Below are positions 8,522-18,838 of a stretch of DNA of 64,000 bases, piece by piece. The notes under the pieces were generated by a model, which did not search any database, was not told the DNA's origin, and saw nothing but the letters and a program-made list of their open reading frames with translations. A program made the translations under genes and the position numbers. Within the stretch, counting starts at the first letter, position 1, and every line of letters begins with the position of its first letter. Source of the DNA: Terrilactibacillus laevilacticus (GTDB taxonomy: Bacteria; Bacillota; Bacilli; Bacillales; Sporolactobacillaceae). The stretch covers positions 1 to 64,000 of the forward strand of contig NZ_VDCY01000004.1 in NCBI RefSeq assembly GCF_006517395.1. Reading direction: 5' to 3'.

Positions 8522-9235
8522 TTAATGCGGGATAAAGAAATATTGACTATGATAAAGAAAACTTAAGGCGTGCTGTGGGATTTCAGGTTTTTTAACAAGT
8601 AGCGACAAGGTCACGACAGCATTCATCGAAGCATGAGCGAACATCGATACCCAAATACGTCCAGTTTTTTTATATAGGAAGCATAGGACTAGACCGATAG
8701 CAACATAAACAGGGACAAGATAGAGATAGTCACGATGGGCAAAAGCAAAAATCAGAGAACTGATCAAACCGGCAATGATAAAATTTGTTTTTCGATAAAT
8801 TAAACCAAATATAATTTTTCGAAAGATAATTTCTTCAAGTATAGGACCAATGATATTAATAAAAAGAATCAAATATAGAGAATTTCTCGTAATATTAATG
8901 ATAGTTGTCGTGTTTTCAGATTTTGGATTAATATGAAATAGATTAATGATGATGATATTAATAATAATCTGAGTGAAAAATAGTAAAAAAGGTCCTGCAA
9001 TAGCCCAAGAAAGCGACTTTCTGAAGGATAATCGATGACGATAATCTAATTTTCTTTCGGGCAAAAGTAGAAGGACAATGATGATAAAAGCGATTCCAAA
9101 TGTAACAACAGTCCATACAGCAGGGCGCTGGGAAGTAGGTACAAAGGTCAAAACTTCTGGAAAATGGCGGGGAATATAACCTGAAAAATAGCAAGCAGCG
9201 TATGTAATGACAATCCATATGTAATTTTTAAGCAA
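8522..9235 (-). CDS. CPBP family intramembrane glutamic endopeptidase (YdiL-like)
   Basis: A 237-residue polytopic membrane protein of the CPBP/Abi family. Predicted helices cluster at about residues 4-20, 40-58, 75-98, 118-138, 150-170 and 173-220. The intramembrane protease motifs are visible: EEIIFR (E134, E135, R139), FAFAHRD (H167) and FAHASMNA (H201). A TTG start at 9235 has AAGGGAG 8 nt upstream. It occupies the same place, just before groES, as B. subtilis ydiL. The substrate is unknown. Confidence 0.85.
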   Translation of the reverse strand: MLKNYIWIVITYAACYFSGYIPRHFPEVLTFVPTSQRPAVWTVVTFGIAFIIIVLLLLPERKLDYRHRLSFRKSLSWAIAGPFLLFFTQIIINIIIINLFHINPKSENTTTIINITRNSLYLILFINIIGPILEEIIFRKIIFGLIYRKTNFIIAGLISSLIFAFAHRDYLYLVPVYVAIGLVLCFLYKKTGRIWVSMFAHASMNAVVTLSLLVKKPEIPQHALSFLYHSQYFFIPH

Positions 9236-9417
9236 AATAATCGCTCCCTTGATAAAAATTTAGGCATAATGTGGACATTATTAAGATAACCTTTAAGAGT
9301 GCTATATATATTCATATCATTTAGCAGAAATGTCCTCTTAGGTTAGCTTTTATTATACCTAAGAAAAGCGCAAATGAAAGAGGCTAAGGGTGACTATACT
9401 AAAATCAAAGTTTAAAG

Positions 9418-9691
9418 AAGTTGTTCAAAAATTTACCAAATGATAACTTGCGAATCTCGGCGCCCGATTGTTTTTCCGGTCCTCATGTAGCAAAAACAAG
9501 AGGATCTCTGGCTAAAATAGTTCATGTCTTGTGGCTGGTGCCTGAAGTTACCACACGTCATGTGGAATGCCGGTCCAAAGAAAACTGACGCCGCCTCCGA
9601 CGCCCAGGACGGGCTAGTTACTCTCGTTCTGGCAGGATGCCAGCGTATTTAGCCAGTAACCCTTTTCATTTGCCACCTTTTTGAACACGCA
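9418..9691 (-). mobile_element. Family A MITE-like element, copy A1 (274 bp)
   Basis: Full-length element in minus orientation. Its ends carry inverted GTTCAAAAA/ACTTTTTGAAC-type sequence and the body shares the segments CGCCCAGGACGGGCTAGT, CTGGCAGGATGCCAGCGTA and TTAGCCAGTAACCCTTTTCA with other copies. It is flanked by TTTAAAG (left) and CTTAAAG (right), a 6/7 match to the 7-bp target duplication seen elsewhere. It has no open reading frame of its own and is more GC-rich than its surroundings. Confidence 0.8.
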
Positions 9692-9823
9692 CTTAAAGCA
9701 AGTCTTCATTCTTCTTGGATCGTCATATAAAGGCGAGTTTTAATCATTGGATAACAATGACCAACCTTAACAGTAAAGAGACAAGTTTGTGTCTACAAAA
9801 ATACTTTTTTTTAATCGAATCTC

Positions 9824-9889
9824 TTGCAAAATTGTCCAAGATTGATTATTATATTAACTGGATTAGCACTCACCTGTTTAGAGTGCTAA
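9824..9889 (+). promoter_or_regulatory. groESL promoter with CIRCE operator
   Basis: A sigma-A promoter TTGCAA (9824-9829), 17 bp, TATTAT (9847-9852) is followed by a perfect CIRCE palindrome TTAGCACTC-N9-GAGTGCTAA (9863-9889), the HrcA repressor site. It lies 36 nt before groES. Confidence 0.95.
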
Positions 9890-9925
9890 TAAAAAATTAG
9901 TGTAATGAATCAGGGAGGGTTATCA

Positions 9926-10210
9926 ATGTTAAAGCCTTTAGGTGATCGTGTGATTATTGAAACCGTTGAAAAGGAAGAAAAAACAGCAAGTGGTATTGTT
10001 CTTCCAGATTCAGCAAAAGAAAAACCACAAGAAGGTCAAGTTGTTGCAGTAGGTACTGGTAAAGTGACTGACAACGGTGAACGTATTGCTCTTGAAGTGT
10101 CAGAGGGTGATCGTGTGATCTTCTCAAAATATGCAGGTACTGAAGTTAAGTATGACGGAAAAGAGTATCTCATCTTACGTCAAGATGACATTCTTGCCAT
10201 CATCGGTTAA
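9926..10210 (+). CDS. groES: Co-chaperonin GroES
   Basis: The 94-residue GroES lid subunit caps the GroEL ring during protein folding. The sequence starts [12 protein letters not shown] and contains the mobile-loop [22 protein letters not shown]-type region and the closing DDILAIIG. I start at ATG 9926, with GGGAGGG 6-8 nt upstream; an upstream in-frame ATG at 9905 would add seven residues not found in the family. It is under CIRCE control with groEL, 36 nt downstream. Confidence 0.98.
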   Translation: MLKPLGDRVIIETVEKEEKTASGIVLPDSAKEKPQEGQVVAVGTGKVTDNGERIALEVSEGDRVIFSKYAGTEVKYDGKEYLILRQDDILAIIG

Positions 10211-10240
10211 TTGATTTTACATATAAAACAAGGAGGCTAA

Positions 10241-11881
<1,641 letters not shown>

Positions 11882-11987
11882 TTCGCCGAATTAACCCTGA
11901 TATTCAAGGATTATCCGGTAAACCAATCAAATTTGATACCGTTTTGGTGCCGAAATTATAAAAATTGGTGCCATGACCGAAAAATAT

Positions 11988-12034
11988 CAGAGGCTTCTCA
12001 TAAGTTGAGCAAACTTATGGGAAGCTTCTTTTTT
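11988..12034 (+). terminator. Terminator after groEL
   Basis: A long stem pairs AGGCTTCTCATAAGTT (11991-12006) with AAACTTATGGGAAGCTTCT (12011-12029), with G-U pairs, followed by T6. It lies just upstream of a family A element. Confidence 0.85.
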
Positions 12035-12070
12035 ATATATAAAAGTTTTGTTGGAGAAATAAGAGAGTTC

Positions 12071-12297
12071 CTTTTAGTGCGTGTTCAAAAAGGTGGCAAA
12101 CGAAAAGGGTTACTGGCTAAGTACGCTGGCATCCTGCCAGAACGAGAGTAACTAGCCCGTCCTGGGCGTCGGAAGATCAAGGCGGCGCTGTTTTGAGGAC
12201 CGGAATGTAGGTTTTTACTACATGAGGACCGGAAAAACGAGCGGGCGCCGAGATTCGTAGCTTATCATTTGCTGACTTTTTGAACAACCTCTTTTAG
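12071..12297 (+). mobile_element. Family A MITE-like element, copy A2 with exact 7-bp target duplication
   Basis: The 213-bp element (12078-12290) starts TGCGTGTTCAAAAAGGTGGC and ends TGACTTTTTGAACAACCT, and is flanked on both sides by CTTTTAG (12071-12077 and 12291-12297). Internally it has GAGGACCGG twice around a GTAG/CTAC stem. It is shorter than A1 and A3, lacking about 60 bp in the middle. It has no coding capacity. Confidence 0.88.
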
Positions 12298-12441
12298 AGT
12301 AGTCACTCCTGTTCATGTGTTTATATTTTGCACATACGTGATACAATGGAAAATAAATATGAGATGAAAATGATGGCTAAAAAGGGGTAGCTGTGACTTG
12401 TGATTATTTCAGAGGGAGACTCTGGATGAAAGGGGTATAAA

Positions 12442-13578
12442 ATGGCAGTAACTAATAACAAAAATCAAAACAATAAAATTAAAGGAATAGCTTCATTAAA
12501 GGAAGGGCTATCCGCATTAAGGGTCGCAGATCTTCAAGACATACGGAAAAAGCTGCATATCAGAAATATAAGCTCTTTGAAAAAGGCGGAATTAATTCAA
12601 TTTTTGGCAGAGGTAATCCCTTTTCATCTCAGAAATATTATCAGTCAGTTCGATGAGCGACGTCTATTTTTAGTAGAAAATATTATTGCCAATAATGGAG
12701 CTATTAGCGCCAATAATGTAGAAATTGAGGAGATGGAGTATTTCTATAAAACTGGTTTTATGTTTACTGGTGTTCGGAATGGAAATCCAATCGTCATGAT
12801 TCCTTTGGAATTATTGCCTTCTCTAGGGGAAATCGTTCGCGACGAAACGATCCTTACAGATGTTAAACGGAATACGGAATGGATAAAGATAACCCGCGGA
12901 TTACTTTATTATTACGGAACAGTGCCGAATGACAAGTTAGTGAATTTAGTTGAAAAATATACGCCAGTTCATCCAGATTACCTCGACTTCAAACAGGTTA
13001 TTTTTGATGCGATGGAGTACTACCAAGAAATAGACATTGACAGGAAAGGCTATTCCTACTGGGAAGTGCTCGACCCTTTAGTTGTTTTAGAGGAGCAGGC
13101 ATCTAGGAAGAATCTTGACTACTATCCATTCTCGAAGAAACAGCTCCTTGAAGCAGGTGAAACGGACTATGTGGAGCGTCCAAAAGGTTATTCTCAACTT
13201 TTATCACTGTTTACGCAAAAGTATCGGATGTCAAAACAAGAGGCAAAGGAGCTTGTTGAGGACTGTATTATGCATGTGAAATTAGGCAGTCAACCTAGCC
13301 AGCTTCTTAAATATATACAAACGCAACTAACATTTGAAAGCTTAGAAGCTGTACAAAAGCTGATGGATGCCGTTGTTCTTCTTATGAATAATACGAGGGA
13401 ATGGTATTTAAAGGGATATACATCAGAAGAGCTATTCGCACAGGAGAAGAAGGCATTACCGCCTCTGACCAATAAAAAAGGAGAGGTCATTAGTCTCCAA
13501 ACCCATCAAAAGGTTGGCAGAAACGATCCTTGTCCATGTGGGAGCGGGAAGAAATTTAAGAAATGTTGTGGGAATTGA
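12442..13578 (+). CDS. SEC-C metal-binding motif protein
   Basis: A 378-residue cytoplasmic protein of unknown exact role. The last 15 residues form a SEC-C zinc motif (CPCGSG, then KKCCGN), the type found at the SecA C-terminus and in many regulatory proteins. The N-terminal 20-60 region ([42 protein letters not shown]) resembles a Rho-N/SAP-like helical module that often binds nucleic acid. The middle is helical without recognisable motifs. RBS AAGGGG precedes ATG 12442. Related proteins are common in Bacillaceae, often beside the two small genes that follow. No pathway can be assigned. Confidence 0.8.
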   Translation: MAVTNNKNQNNKIKGIASLKEGLSALRVADLQDIRKKLHIRNISSLKKAELIQFLAEVIPFHLRNIISQFDERRLFLVENIIANNGAISANNVEIEEMEYFYKTGFMFTGVRNGNPIVMIPLELLPSLGEIVRDETILTDVKRNTEWIKITRGLLYYYGTVPNDKLVNLVEKYTPVHPDYLDFKQVIFDAMEYYQEIDIDRKGYSYWEVLDPLVVLEEQASRKNLDYYPFSKKQLLEAGETDYVERPKGYSQLLSLFTQKYRMSKQEAKELVEDCIMHVKLGSQPSQLLKYIQTQLTFESLEAVQKLMDAVVLLMNNTREWYLKGYTSEELFAQEKKALPPLTNKKGEVISLQTHQKVGRNDPCPCGSGKKFKKCCGN

Positions 13579-13692
13579 AAATCGTACAGTGAAAAAATGT
13601 TAAAAGTTTAGCGGAGCGTCCAAAAGGATATTATACATGGTTTAATATTGCAAAATATCTTTCACAATTTATCATCTAAAAAGGAGGATATG

Positions 13693-14004
13693 ATGTTGGT
13701 GGCAAAAAGGAATTCACAAGCTTGGACAGAGGCCAAAAAGAGATGCCATTTGAATGAGACTGATATACAAATGGCTAAGGAGTTGGGGATGACTGCAAAG
13801 AGCTTAATTAAAAATATTCCAACGCCTAATCAGCAATGGAAAGCACCTGTAAAAGTATGGATTCGTGATTTATATGAGGAGAGGTTCGCTAAGGTCCTAA
13901 CAGTTAAGCCTGTACCTAGTTCAGAAATAAAAAGAAAAGCCAAAAAGCAAGATAAATTGATTGTTTCCGATGGATGGATTGATGAAGAGGACTTACCATT
14001 TTGA
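13693..14004 (+). CDS. Conserved hypothetical protein (Bacillaceae-type, ~103 aa)
   Basis: The basic 103-residue protein contains AKRNSQAWTEAKKRCHLNET, then MAKELGMTAKSLIKNIP and QQWKAPVKVWIRDLYEERF, a pattern I recognise from uncharacterised Bacillaceae proteins with no known function. AAGGAGG is at 13681-13687; ATG 13693, TTG 13696 or GTG 13699 could be the start, and the last gives MAKRNS. The stop overlaps the next gene (TGATG), so they are co-translated. It may act with the adjacent RQC-like DNA-binding protein, which is inference from position only. Confidence 0.75.
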   Translation: MLVAKRNSQAWTEAKKRCHLNETDIQMAKELGMTAKSLIKNIPTPNQQWKAPVKVWIRDLYEERFAKVLTVKPVPSSEIKRKAKKQDKLIVSDGWIDEEDLPF

Positions 14005-14391
14005 TGCAATCTGATGTTAGTCGATTATCTAATGAAGAAATAAAAGTCATTTTGAGAGAAGCGGATGCAATTATTGCACAAGGACGAAGACGCTTCGTGC
14101 TAAGGTCTAAAGGGGCAGGGGAGAAGAAAATATTACAACTAGGACTTGATCGGTGTCCTGTCTATGGCTATTTTAAGTCAGAGAAATTAGATGATATTAT
14201 GCAAAAAATTGATTGGATGATTGATCATGATATTATAGAAATTTGAGCATTATGGAAAACTACTAATGATTGTGTTTACAGATCGTGGTTGGCATATAGA
14301 GTCCGATCAATATGCGGATGAACTTTTAAATGAGTGGAAGAAAAACATTTTGTTAATAAGCTCTTCTTTTGTTTTCTCGCCTTTAGAGTAA
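14004..14391 (+). pseudogene. RQC-like (RecQ C-terminal type) winged-helix protein, +1 frameshift
   Basis: The first frame reads to a stop at 14246, ending DRCPVYGYFKSEKLDDIMQ...MIDHDIIEI. In the next frame, starting at GAG 14245, the protein continues EHYGKLLMIVFTDRGWHIES then QYADELLNEWKKN to a stop at 14391. Joined, this gives the winged-helix fold of small RQC-domain proteins of Bacillales, whose C-terminal half normally has the pattern YG-x-L-x-M-I-V-F-T-x-x-G-W-x-I-E. One extra T in the TTT at 14242-14244 explains the break. It could be a real mutation, a sequencing error or, less likely, programmed slippage. The last residues after NEWKKN look unrelated to the family and may be decayed. 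It is overlapped by the previous gene's stop. Confidence 0.75.
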
Positions 14392-14398
14392 TCAACCT

Positions 14399-14599
14399 TT
14401 AAAACTTTTCCTTCAACAAAAGATAGCATCTATTGCGTCCTCCATACGTCGTTCTGGCACCGAGTCGTTCATGACTCGACCTTGACCTTTTATGTTCCTC
14501 TAAATCGATTATTACCATTTTTTGTCTTGGTTTCCTTGTCTTTGGTGTGAGTAGCTGATATTCCAAAGTATTATTATTAGGGGTGTAATACGTTTTCAT
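14399..14599 (-). CDS. Small basic hypothetical protein
   Basis: A 66-residue reading frame, rich in R and K (TPKTRKPRQKMVIIDLEEHK, then GARTTYGGRNR). I do not recognise a family. A GAGG is 12 nt upstream of the ATG, which is longer than optimal. It is convergent with the frameshifted gene and ends 8 nt from it. A genuine small gene is possible but unproven. Confidence 0.35.
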   Translation of the reverse strand: MKTYYTPNNNTLEYQLLTPKTRKPRQKMVIIDLEEHKRSRSSHERLGARTTYGGRNRCYLLLKEKF

Positions 14600-14658
14600 A
14601 ACGTTAATTTTCCTCTAGCTATTCAATCGTTTTCTTGTCTTTTAATATAAGATAATAT

Positions 14659-14703
14659 TGAAGAGAGTGTGTTAGGTGAGATTACCTTGCCACACTCTCT
14701 TTT
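14659..14703 (+). terminator. Terminator-like hairpin
   Basis: GAGAGTGTG pairs with CACACTCTC around an inner AGGT/ACCT stem, with a T-run on the plus strand. It lies downstream of the minus-strand gene ending at 14727 and may act in both directions. Confidence 0.6.
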
Positions 14704-14726
14704 TGTGATTTTTTCTTTTTTTTTCA

Positions 14727-15383
14727 CTACTTTAATGGAATCAATTTTACTGATGATTCAGTTTCTATTGTATCACCGTTAGAACATTCGAACGTATAAG
14801 ATGCTTCGCCGTCGTTTCCTAATATGGTATTAACATAGGTCGACCCACCAGGATCACGAACAAAGAAATTACTTCCTTCACCAACTGGGACGGCTTTATA
14901 ACGTCCGGCTGGAAGATCACTGCCGACAACATAATTACCTGCACTTAACGTCTTAGGCTCTCCTTTGGCTTGCTGAAGGGTGCCGCTTGCCTTATCAACT
15001 TGATCATTAGTGCTATCTAAATCTGATTTAGCGTCACTTAGTTGTTTTTTAATATCTGAAAGTTGGCTAGCAGCTTTGTCATATTCCTTTTTTAAGTCAT
15101 CTTTATCTTTTACTAAATCTAATACTTCTTGATTCTGTTTTTTTAGATCATCTAACTTTGTCTCTGCATCTGTTATTTGCTTATTGACATCGTTTAGTTT
15201 AGAAGTTGAATTTGAAAGGTCTTTTTTCTGATTTTTTAATTGAGAAATTTCTTTTTGTAATTTCTCCGCGCTGATTTTTTGGTTGTTTAGATCCACTTTT
15301 GCTGTTTTATTTCCTATGACTATGCCGATAATTAGTAGAATGATTGAAATCCCACCAAAAAGGACTAGGATTCGTTTATTCAT
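14727..15383 (-). CDS. Membrane-anchored coiled-coil protein with C-terminal beta domain
   Basis: A 218-residue protein. Residues 5-25 (ILVLFGGISIILLIIGIVIG) are a single N-terminal membrane anchor or uncleaved signal. Residues about 32-140 are a heptad-rich, K/D/Q/S-rich coiled coil. The C-terminal 70 residues (TLSAGNYVVGSDLPAGRYKAV... to SVKLIPLK) look like a small beta-sandwich of the kind appended to secreted Firmicute proteins ('GxYxVGxDLPAGxY'). The protein probably extends from the outer membrane face into the wall. I start at ATG 15383, preceded by AAGGGGG, and not at the upstream 15422. Partner unknown. Confidence 0.75.
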   Translation of the reverse strand: MNKRILVLFGGISIILLIIGIVIGNKTAKVDLNNQKISAEKLQKEISQLKNQKKDLSNSTSKLNDVNKQITDAETKLDDLKKQNQEVLDLVKDKDDLKKEYDKAASQLSDIKKQLSDAKSDLDSTNDQVDKASGTLQQAKGEPKTLSAGNYVVGSDLPAGRYKAVPVGEGSNFFVRDPGGSTYVNTILGNDGEASYTFECSNGDTIETESSVKLIPLK

Positions 15384-15604
15384 TTCATGGCCCCCTTTTA
15401 AAATATAAACCATAACTAGCAAACGATATTAGTTTATACTTGGGTCAAAGTAGAAAAAATATCTTTATATAGACTAGCTATCTATACATAGTATCGGTGG
15501 TTTTAATAACAATTTCAATGGTTATTTAAAAATCATGAAGTAAAACATCAAAGGATGCTTATTATAATAGGGTTTTGCTCTGAAAGATCATCAAGTTATA
15601 AAAA

Positions 15605-15635
15605 CACCCATTTTAACTCATATTATCAATGGGTG
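15605..15635 (+). promoter_or_regulatory. Hairpin sequestering the Shine-Dalgarno of the 81-aa gene
   Basis: CACCCATT (15605-15612) is the exact complement of AATGGGTG (15628-15635). The right arm holds GGGTG, the only SD-like sequence, 7 nt before ATG 15643. Folding would block translation initiation, so control by temperature, a ligand or a protein is conceivable. It could also be chance. Confidence 0.5.
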
Positions 15636-15642
15636 ATAAAAA

Positions 15643-15888
15643 ATGAAAGCAAACGATCAAGAAAGAGATAAATTTGATAAGGCACTGGATACCATCATCA
15701 ATCTGTTTAATGATCTTGAAGATGATGAACCCATAGTGGAATTTGACGAAGATGTGACTCTGAAGATTGAAATTGCCAAAAAAATATATGGGTCAAACGT
15801 TATAAATGAACGAATTAATAATGTCGTTAAAGAAATCTTAATGCTTCTACCTCTGGATGCGGAGATTGATGAAGAGGGTGATTCGTAG
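15643..15888 (+). CDS. Small acidic hypothetical protein
   Basis: An 81-residue, strongly acidic protein (D/E-rich, DLEDDEPIVEFDEDV) predicted to be mostly helical, with no recognisable motif or membrane segment. It stands alone between two minus-strand genes. The start codon has GGGTG 7 nt upstream, inside a hairpin (15605-15635). The sequence is unfamiliar to me; ordinary codon use and clean frame support it being real. Confidence 0.6.
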   Translation: MKANDQERDKFDKALDTIINLFNDLEDDEPIVEFDEDVTLKIEIAKKIYGSNVINERINNVVKEILMLLPLDAEIDEEGDS

Positions 15889-15966
15889 TTTTATGACTAC
15901 TTAGAGTTCTAAAAAGTGAAAGCTACTGAATTGAATATATGAGTAGCTTTCATGTTAAATAAACGT

Positions 15967-16545
15967 TTATTCAAAGATAATGGACCTTATAGAGGTCATC
16001 ATCATTGTGATGATCCCTACCATAAAAACGATAATGAGGGAGTAAAATATTTTTTCATCCTGAAGGAGAATAACTCCAGAAGTGATAATCAGTAAATCTA
16101 GAATAAAAATAATTAACCCTACATTTATCTTAAACCACCTTGACAGCATTAAAGCAAGAAGATCCATTCCGCCAGGGCTTGTATGAAATTTTAACATTAA
16201 GCCAACACCAATACCCAAAATAAGACTACCAAGAACAATACTTGTAAAAAATGAAAAGTTAATCATATTCTGAAGAGGAGATAAAAGGTCCGTTGCGACA
16301 GTGACAAAGCATGTTCCAAGGAGGCCATTAATGAAAAAAACATTGTTATATTTAAATGCAATAAGATAGATAGGAATATTCAGGCAGGCAAAAGTCAGCG
16401 CTATTTTATAACCCCACAAGTAATGTGCTAAAATACTAATCCCCCAAAACCCACCATTTAATAGATGCAAGGGAATGATAAAGCCATTTATAGCTACAGC
16501 AATAAGAATACTTGCAAAGGCTATGGTTATGATCTTCTTTTGCAC
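15967..16545 (-). CDS. YitT-family membrane protein, short form
   Basis: A 192-residue protein with about five or six transmembrane helices, starting MQKKIITIAFASILIAVAIN. The segment FHTSPGGMDLLALML-x-x-WF is the family hallmark of YitT/DUF161 proteins ('TSTGGTDILA'). Full-length members (about 280 residues) have a C-terminal soluble DUF2179 domain, which is absent here, as in the YczE/short subgroup. No transport substrate is established for the family. An upstream AAGGGTGG on the minus strand supports the start at 16545. Confidence 0.8.
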   Translation of the reverse strand: MQKKIITIAFASILIAVAINGFIIPLHLLNGGFWGISILAHYLWGYKIALTFACLNIPIYLIAFKYNNVFFINGLLGTCFVTVATDLLSPLQNMINFSFFTSIVLGSLILGIGVGLMLKFHTSPGGMDLLALMLSRWFKINVGLIIFILDLLIITSGVILLQDEKIFYSLIIVFMVGIITMMMTSIRSIIFE

Positions 16546-16714
16546 GGAACACCACCCTTTAATACTTTATATAATAGGTATATATGTAGGCTTGAGTGGT
16601 TTAATTCCTGCTATTGGACAAATTCTACACTGATCCCGATTTAGCGGGCACTTATATGTGCTTTCTTACTTCCTGCTTGCATATGCTAGTAATAAAAGTA
16701 GGGGAGTGAGAAAT

Positions 16715-16978
16715 ATGAACGAAATTTTAATGTTCGCCACTATCATTTTACCTATCGTAACGGCTGTTACACAGATGATAAAACAAGCTGTATCTATTCC
16801 AAAAAATATCATTCCATTAATAGCTCTTATAATAGGTATAGGGATAGGCTTCGCAGCGCAACCTTTTGCCCCTCAACTAGATATTCTAGAGAGATTATGG
16901 GGCGGTGGATTAGCGGGTCTATCATCAACGGGGTTGTTTGAATTAGCCTTCAATAAGAGATCAGGTAAATCAAAATAA
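16715..16978 (+). CDS. Holin-like small membrane protein
   Basis: An 87-residue protein with two hydrophobic segments (about residues 3-22 and 32-52) and a basic tail (FNKRSGKSK). The arrangement IILPIVTAVTQMIKQ... PKNIIPLIALIIGIGIG... ERLWGGGLAGLSSTGLFELA resembles phage A118/r1t-type holins, which are also found alone in Bacillales chromosomes. No endolysin is adjacent, so a lytic role is unproven. I start at ATG 16715 with GGGGAGTGAG upstream; an in-frame start at 16658 would add 19 residues. A terminator follows. Confidence 0.65.
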   Translation: MNEILMFATIILPIVTAVTQMIKQAVSIPKNIIPLIALIIGIGIGFAAQPFAPQLDILERLWGGGLAGLSSTGLFELAFNKRSGKSK

Positions 16979-16979
16979 A

Positions 16980-17006
16980 TGACGCCAAATGGGCGTTTTT
17001 TTCTTT
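16980..17006 (+). terminator. Terminator after the holin-like gene
   Basis: ACGCC and GGCGT form a short stem with a 5-nt loop followed by T7. Confidence 0.75.
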
Positions 17007-17051
17007 TCTAGAATGTGATTATTTGCATATCGAATCATTTTGAAAATAGAC

Positions 17052-17100
17052 CTGAACCTCTCATGACTAAAGTTACGAGTGTTCTCGGCTATTTCATAAA
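17052..17100 (-). repeat. Family C 49-bp hairpin repeat, copy 1
   Basis: Minus-strand copy of the 49-mer that begins TTTATGAAATAGCCGAGAAC and ends GAGAGGTTCAG. It differs from the other two copies (31691 and 45894) by one base. The internal CTC-TGAC-TTTA-GTCATGAG portion forms a stem-loop extended by GAAC/GTTC. Confidence 0.9.
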
Positions 17101-17194
17101 TTAACACAACCTTTTCATGTTTCCGTAAAACGAAATTGGACAATCTATGTTATACTTTTCAAAGGACAAATTCTGAATGAATACGGAGGAAAAC

Positions 17195-18703
17195 ATGAAA
17201 TCAGAACAGATGTCTAAAAAGGCACGCATCATTTCGTTTAACCCAAATGGTTCGTACTATTTTCAAAAGGGCATGGTAGCTTATCAGAAGGGAGACCTTC
17301 ATAAAGCCTATAAATATGTTGATCGTGCGATAGCTTTTGAACCAAATGAGGTTGAATATTTATGCCAACAAGCATCTATATTAGCAGAACTTGAAGACTA
17401 TAAATCATCAAATCGGATTTTAAATAGAATCGTAACAGAGCTTGACTTAGGACTAACAGAATGCCATTTCTTTATGGCAAATAATTATGCCTATCTTGGA
17501 GAATTTCAAGATGCCTTAAGAGAAGTCAATTTGTATTTACAAGAAGAACCACATGGCATTTTCGTACAAGATGCCAAAGAATTACTTCATCTAATAAGTG
17601 AGGAATCTGTTGGGTATGATGTTGAAGAGGAACCTAGGTATATTTCTAACCATGAAAAAGGTCGCCAACAGTTAGAACATGGTCAATATAAGAAAGCCAT
17701 TACCTTATTTAAACAAGTCATAAAAGAAGAACCGGACTTTTGGGCAGCATATAATAATTTGGCGATTGCCTATTTTTCATTAGGATGGATGGATAAAGCT
17801 TACACAACGTTACACCATGTTTTAGAAAAAGATTCTGGCAATATTCACGCATTATGTAACTTGGTGACGTTCTATCATCAATGCAATGAAATAGAATTAC
17901 GTGATAAAATGCTTCCGCGTTTAAATAAACTCTTTCCTTACTTTCCTGATCACCGAAGTAAATTAGGCTCAACGTATCTATTTATAGGCGACTTTGAGAA
18001 TGCATGTCGTTGGTTGGTCTCAGCTGAAAAAGCAGGTGTAAATGGAGACCAAGTTTTTTATTTTTGGATGGCTTATGCTGCTTATAAAGTGGGCAATTTA
18101 ACCGTAGCTAAGCGAGCTTGGAACCAGGTTCATTTCTTTGATGAAACACCTTTCCATCCTTTTCAGTATGAAAAAGTGCAAGATATGCTCCTAGATGAGA
18201 AGGCCTACGATAATTTTATGGTGCATTCATTAATTCAGCGCGAGTTAAACAATCAAGACCAATCTGAACAGTTATTTGCTATTTTTTATCTTCATTATTT
18301 ATCCGCTCAAGATGAACTTCAACATACAGCAAAAAGTCATGAGGATCCTGTGATAAGAGCAATTGCAAGCGAAATGGTCATGGATCTTGCTCATATATCA
18401 CAAAATGTGGACCACAGATTAAACATTATGTGGCATGTCCAATCGTGCATATCTGGAGGTAAAGCCGTTGTAAGACATCCAGAATTATATGATTATTGGT
18501 ACGTTGTTTATCAAATGTTAGATCAGCAGGATGAGATTGATGTTGAAGGATGGGCCGGGGCATTGATCTACCTATGGAAGAAAGAAAAAAATCAACGTAC
18601 ATCACAAGCTGAAATAGCTAAACTTTGTCATACATCTGTTTATCGAATAAGGAAGCACATTCAAGAATTAGGCCACATTCTCCAACTTAATGGATTATTA
18701 TAA
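17195..18703 (+). CDS. TPR-repeat protein (YvcD-like)
   Basis: A 502-residue cytoplasmic protein with tetratricopeptide repeats over about residues 15-330 (for example AYKYVDRAIAFEPNEVEYL, GQYKKAITLFKQVIKEEPDFWAAYNNLAIAYF). The C-terminal 60 residues (TSQAEIAKLCHTSVYRIRKHIQELG) look like a helix-turn-helix, which could mean a DNA-contacting end. It lies just upstream of trxB, as yvcD does in B. subtilis. Function is unknown, with scaffolding most likely. ATG 17195 has GGAGG 6 nt upstream; an earlier in-frame ATG at 17177 is less well placed. Confidence 0.8.
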   Translation: MKSEQMSKKARIISFNPNGSYYFQKGMVAYQKGDLHKAYKYVDRAIAFEPNEVEYLCQQASILAELEDYKSSNRILNRIVTELDLGLTECHFFMANNYAYLGEFQDALREVNLYLQEEPHGIFVQDAKELLHLISEESVGYDVEEEPRYISNHEKGRQQLEHGQYKKAITLFKQVIKEEPDFWAAYNNLAIAYFSLGWMDKAYTTLHHVLEKDSGNIHALCNLVTFYHQCNEIELRDKMLPRLNKLFPYFPDHRSKLGSTYLFIGDFENACRWLVSAEKAGVNGDQVFYFWMAYAAYKVGNLTVAKRAWNQVHFFDETPFHPFQYEKVQDMLLDEKAYDNFMVHSLIQRELNNQDQSEQLFAIFYLHYLSAQDELQHTAKSHEDPVIRAIASEMVMDLAHISQNVDHRLNIMWHVQSCISGGKAVVRHPELYDYWYVVYQMLDQQDEIDVEGWAGALIYLWKKEKNQRTSQAEIAKLCHTSVYRIRKHIQELGHILQLNGLL

Positions 18704-18838
18704 GAAAGATGTGTTTTTGAGCATATATATAGACGGATGATGGTTATTTTTATAGCATAGATTCTACAGAGTTATTTATAATAAATGTAATCAAATACGT
18801 ATTATTAACCCTTTATGATTAGCTTTATTCAAGGTTAT

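Noticed and set aside
9715-9900. 61-codon frame upstream of groES
   Set aside because: Runs through the promoter and CIRCE operator; no RBS.
16715-16978. Prophage remnant because of the holin-like gene
   Set aside because: No other phage gene, integrase or att-like repeat is nearby; a lone holin-like gene is common in Bacillales chromosomes.
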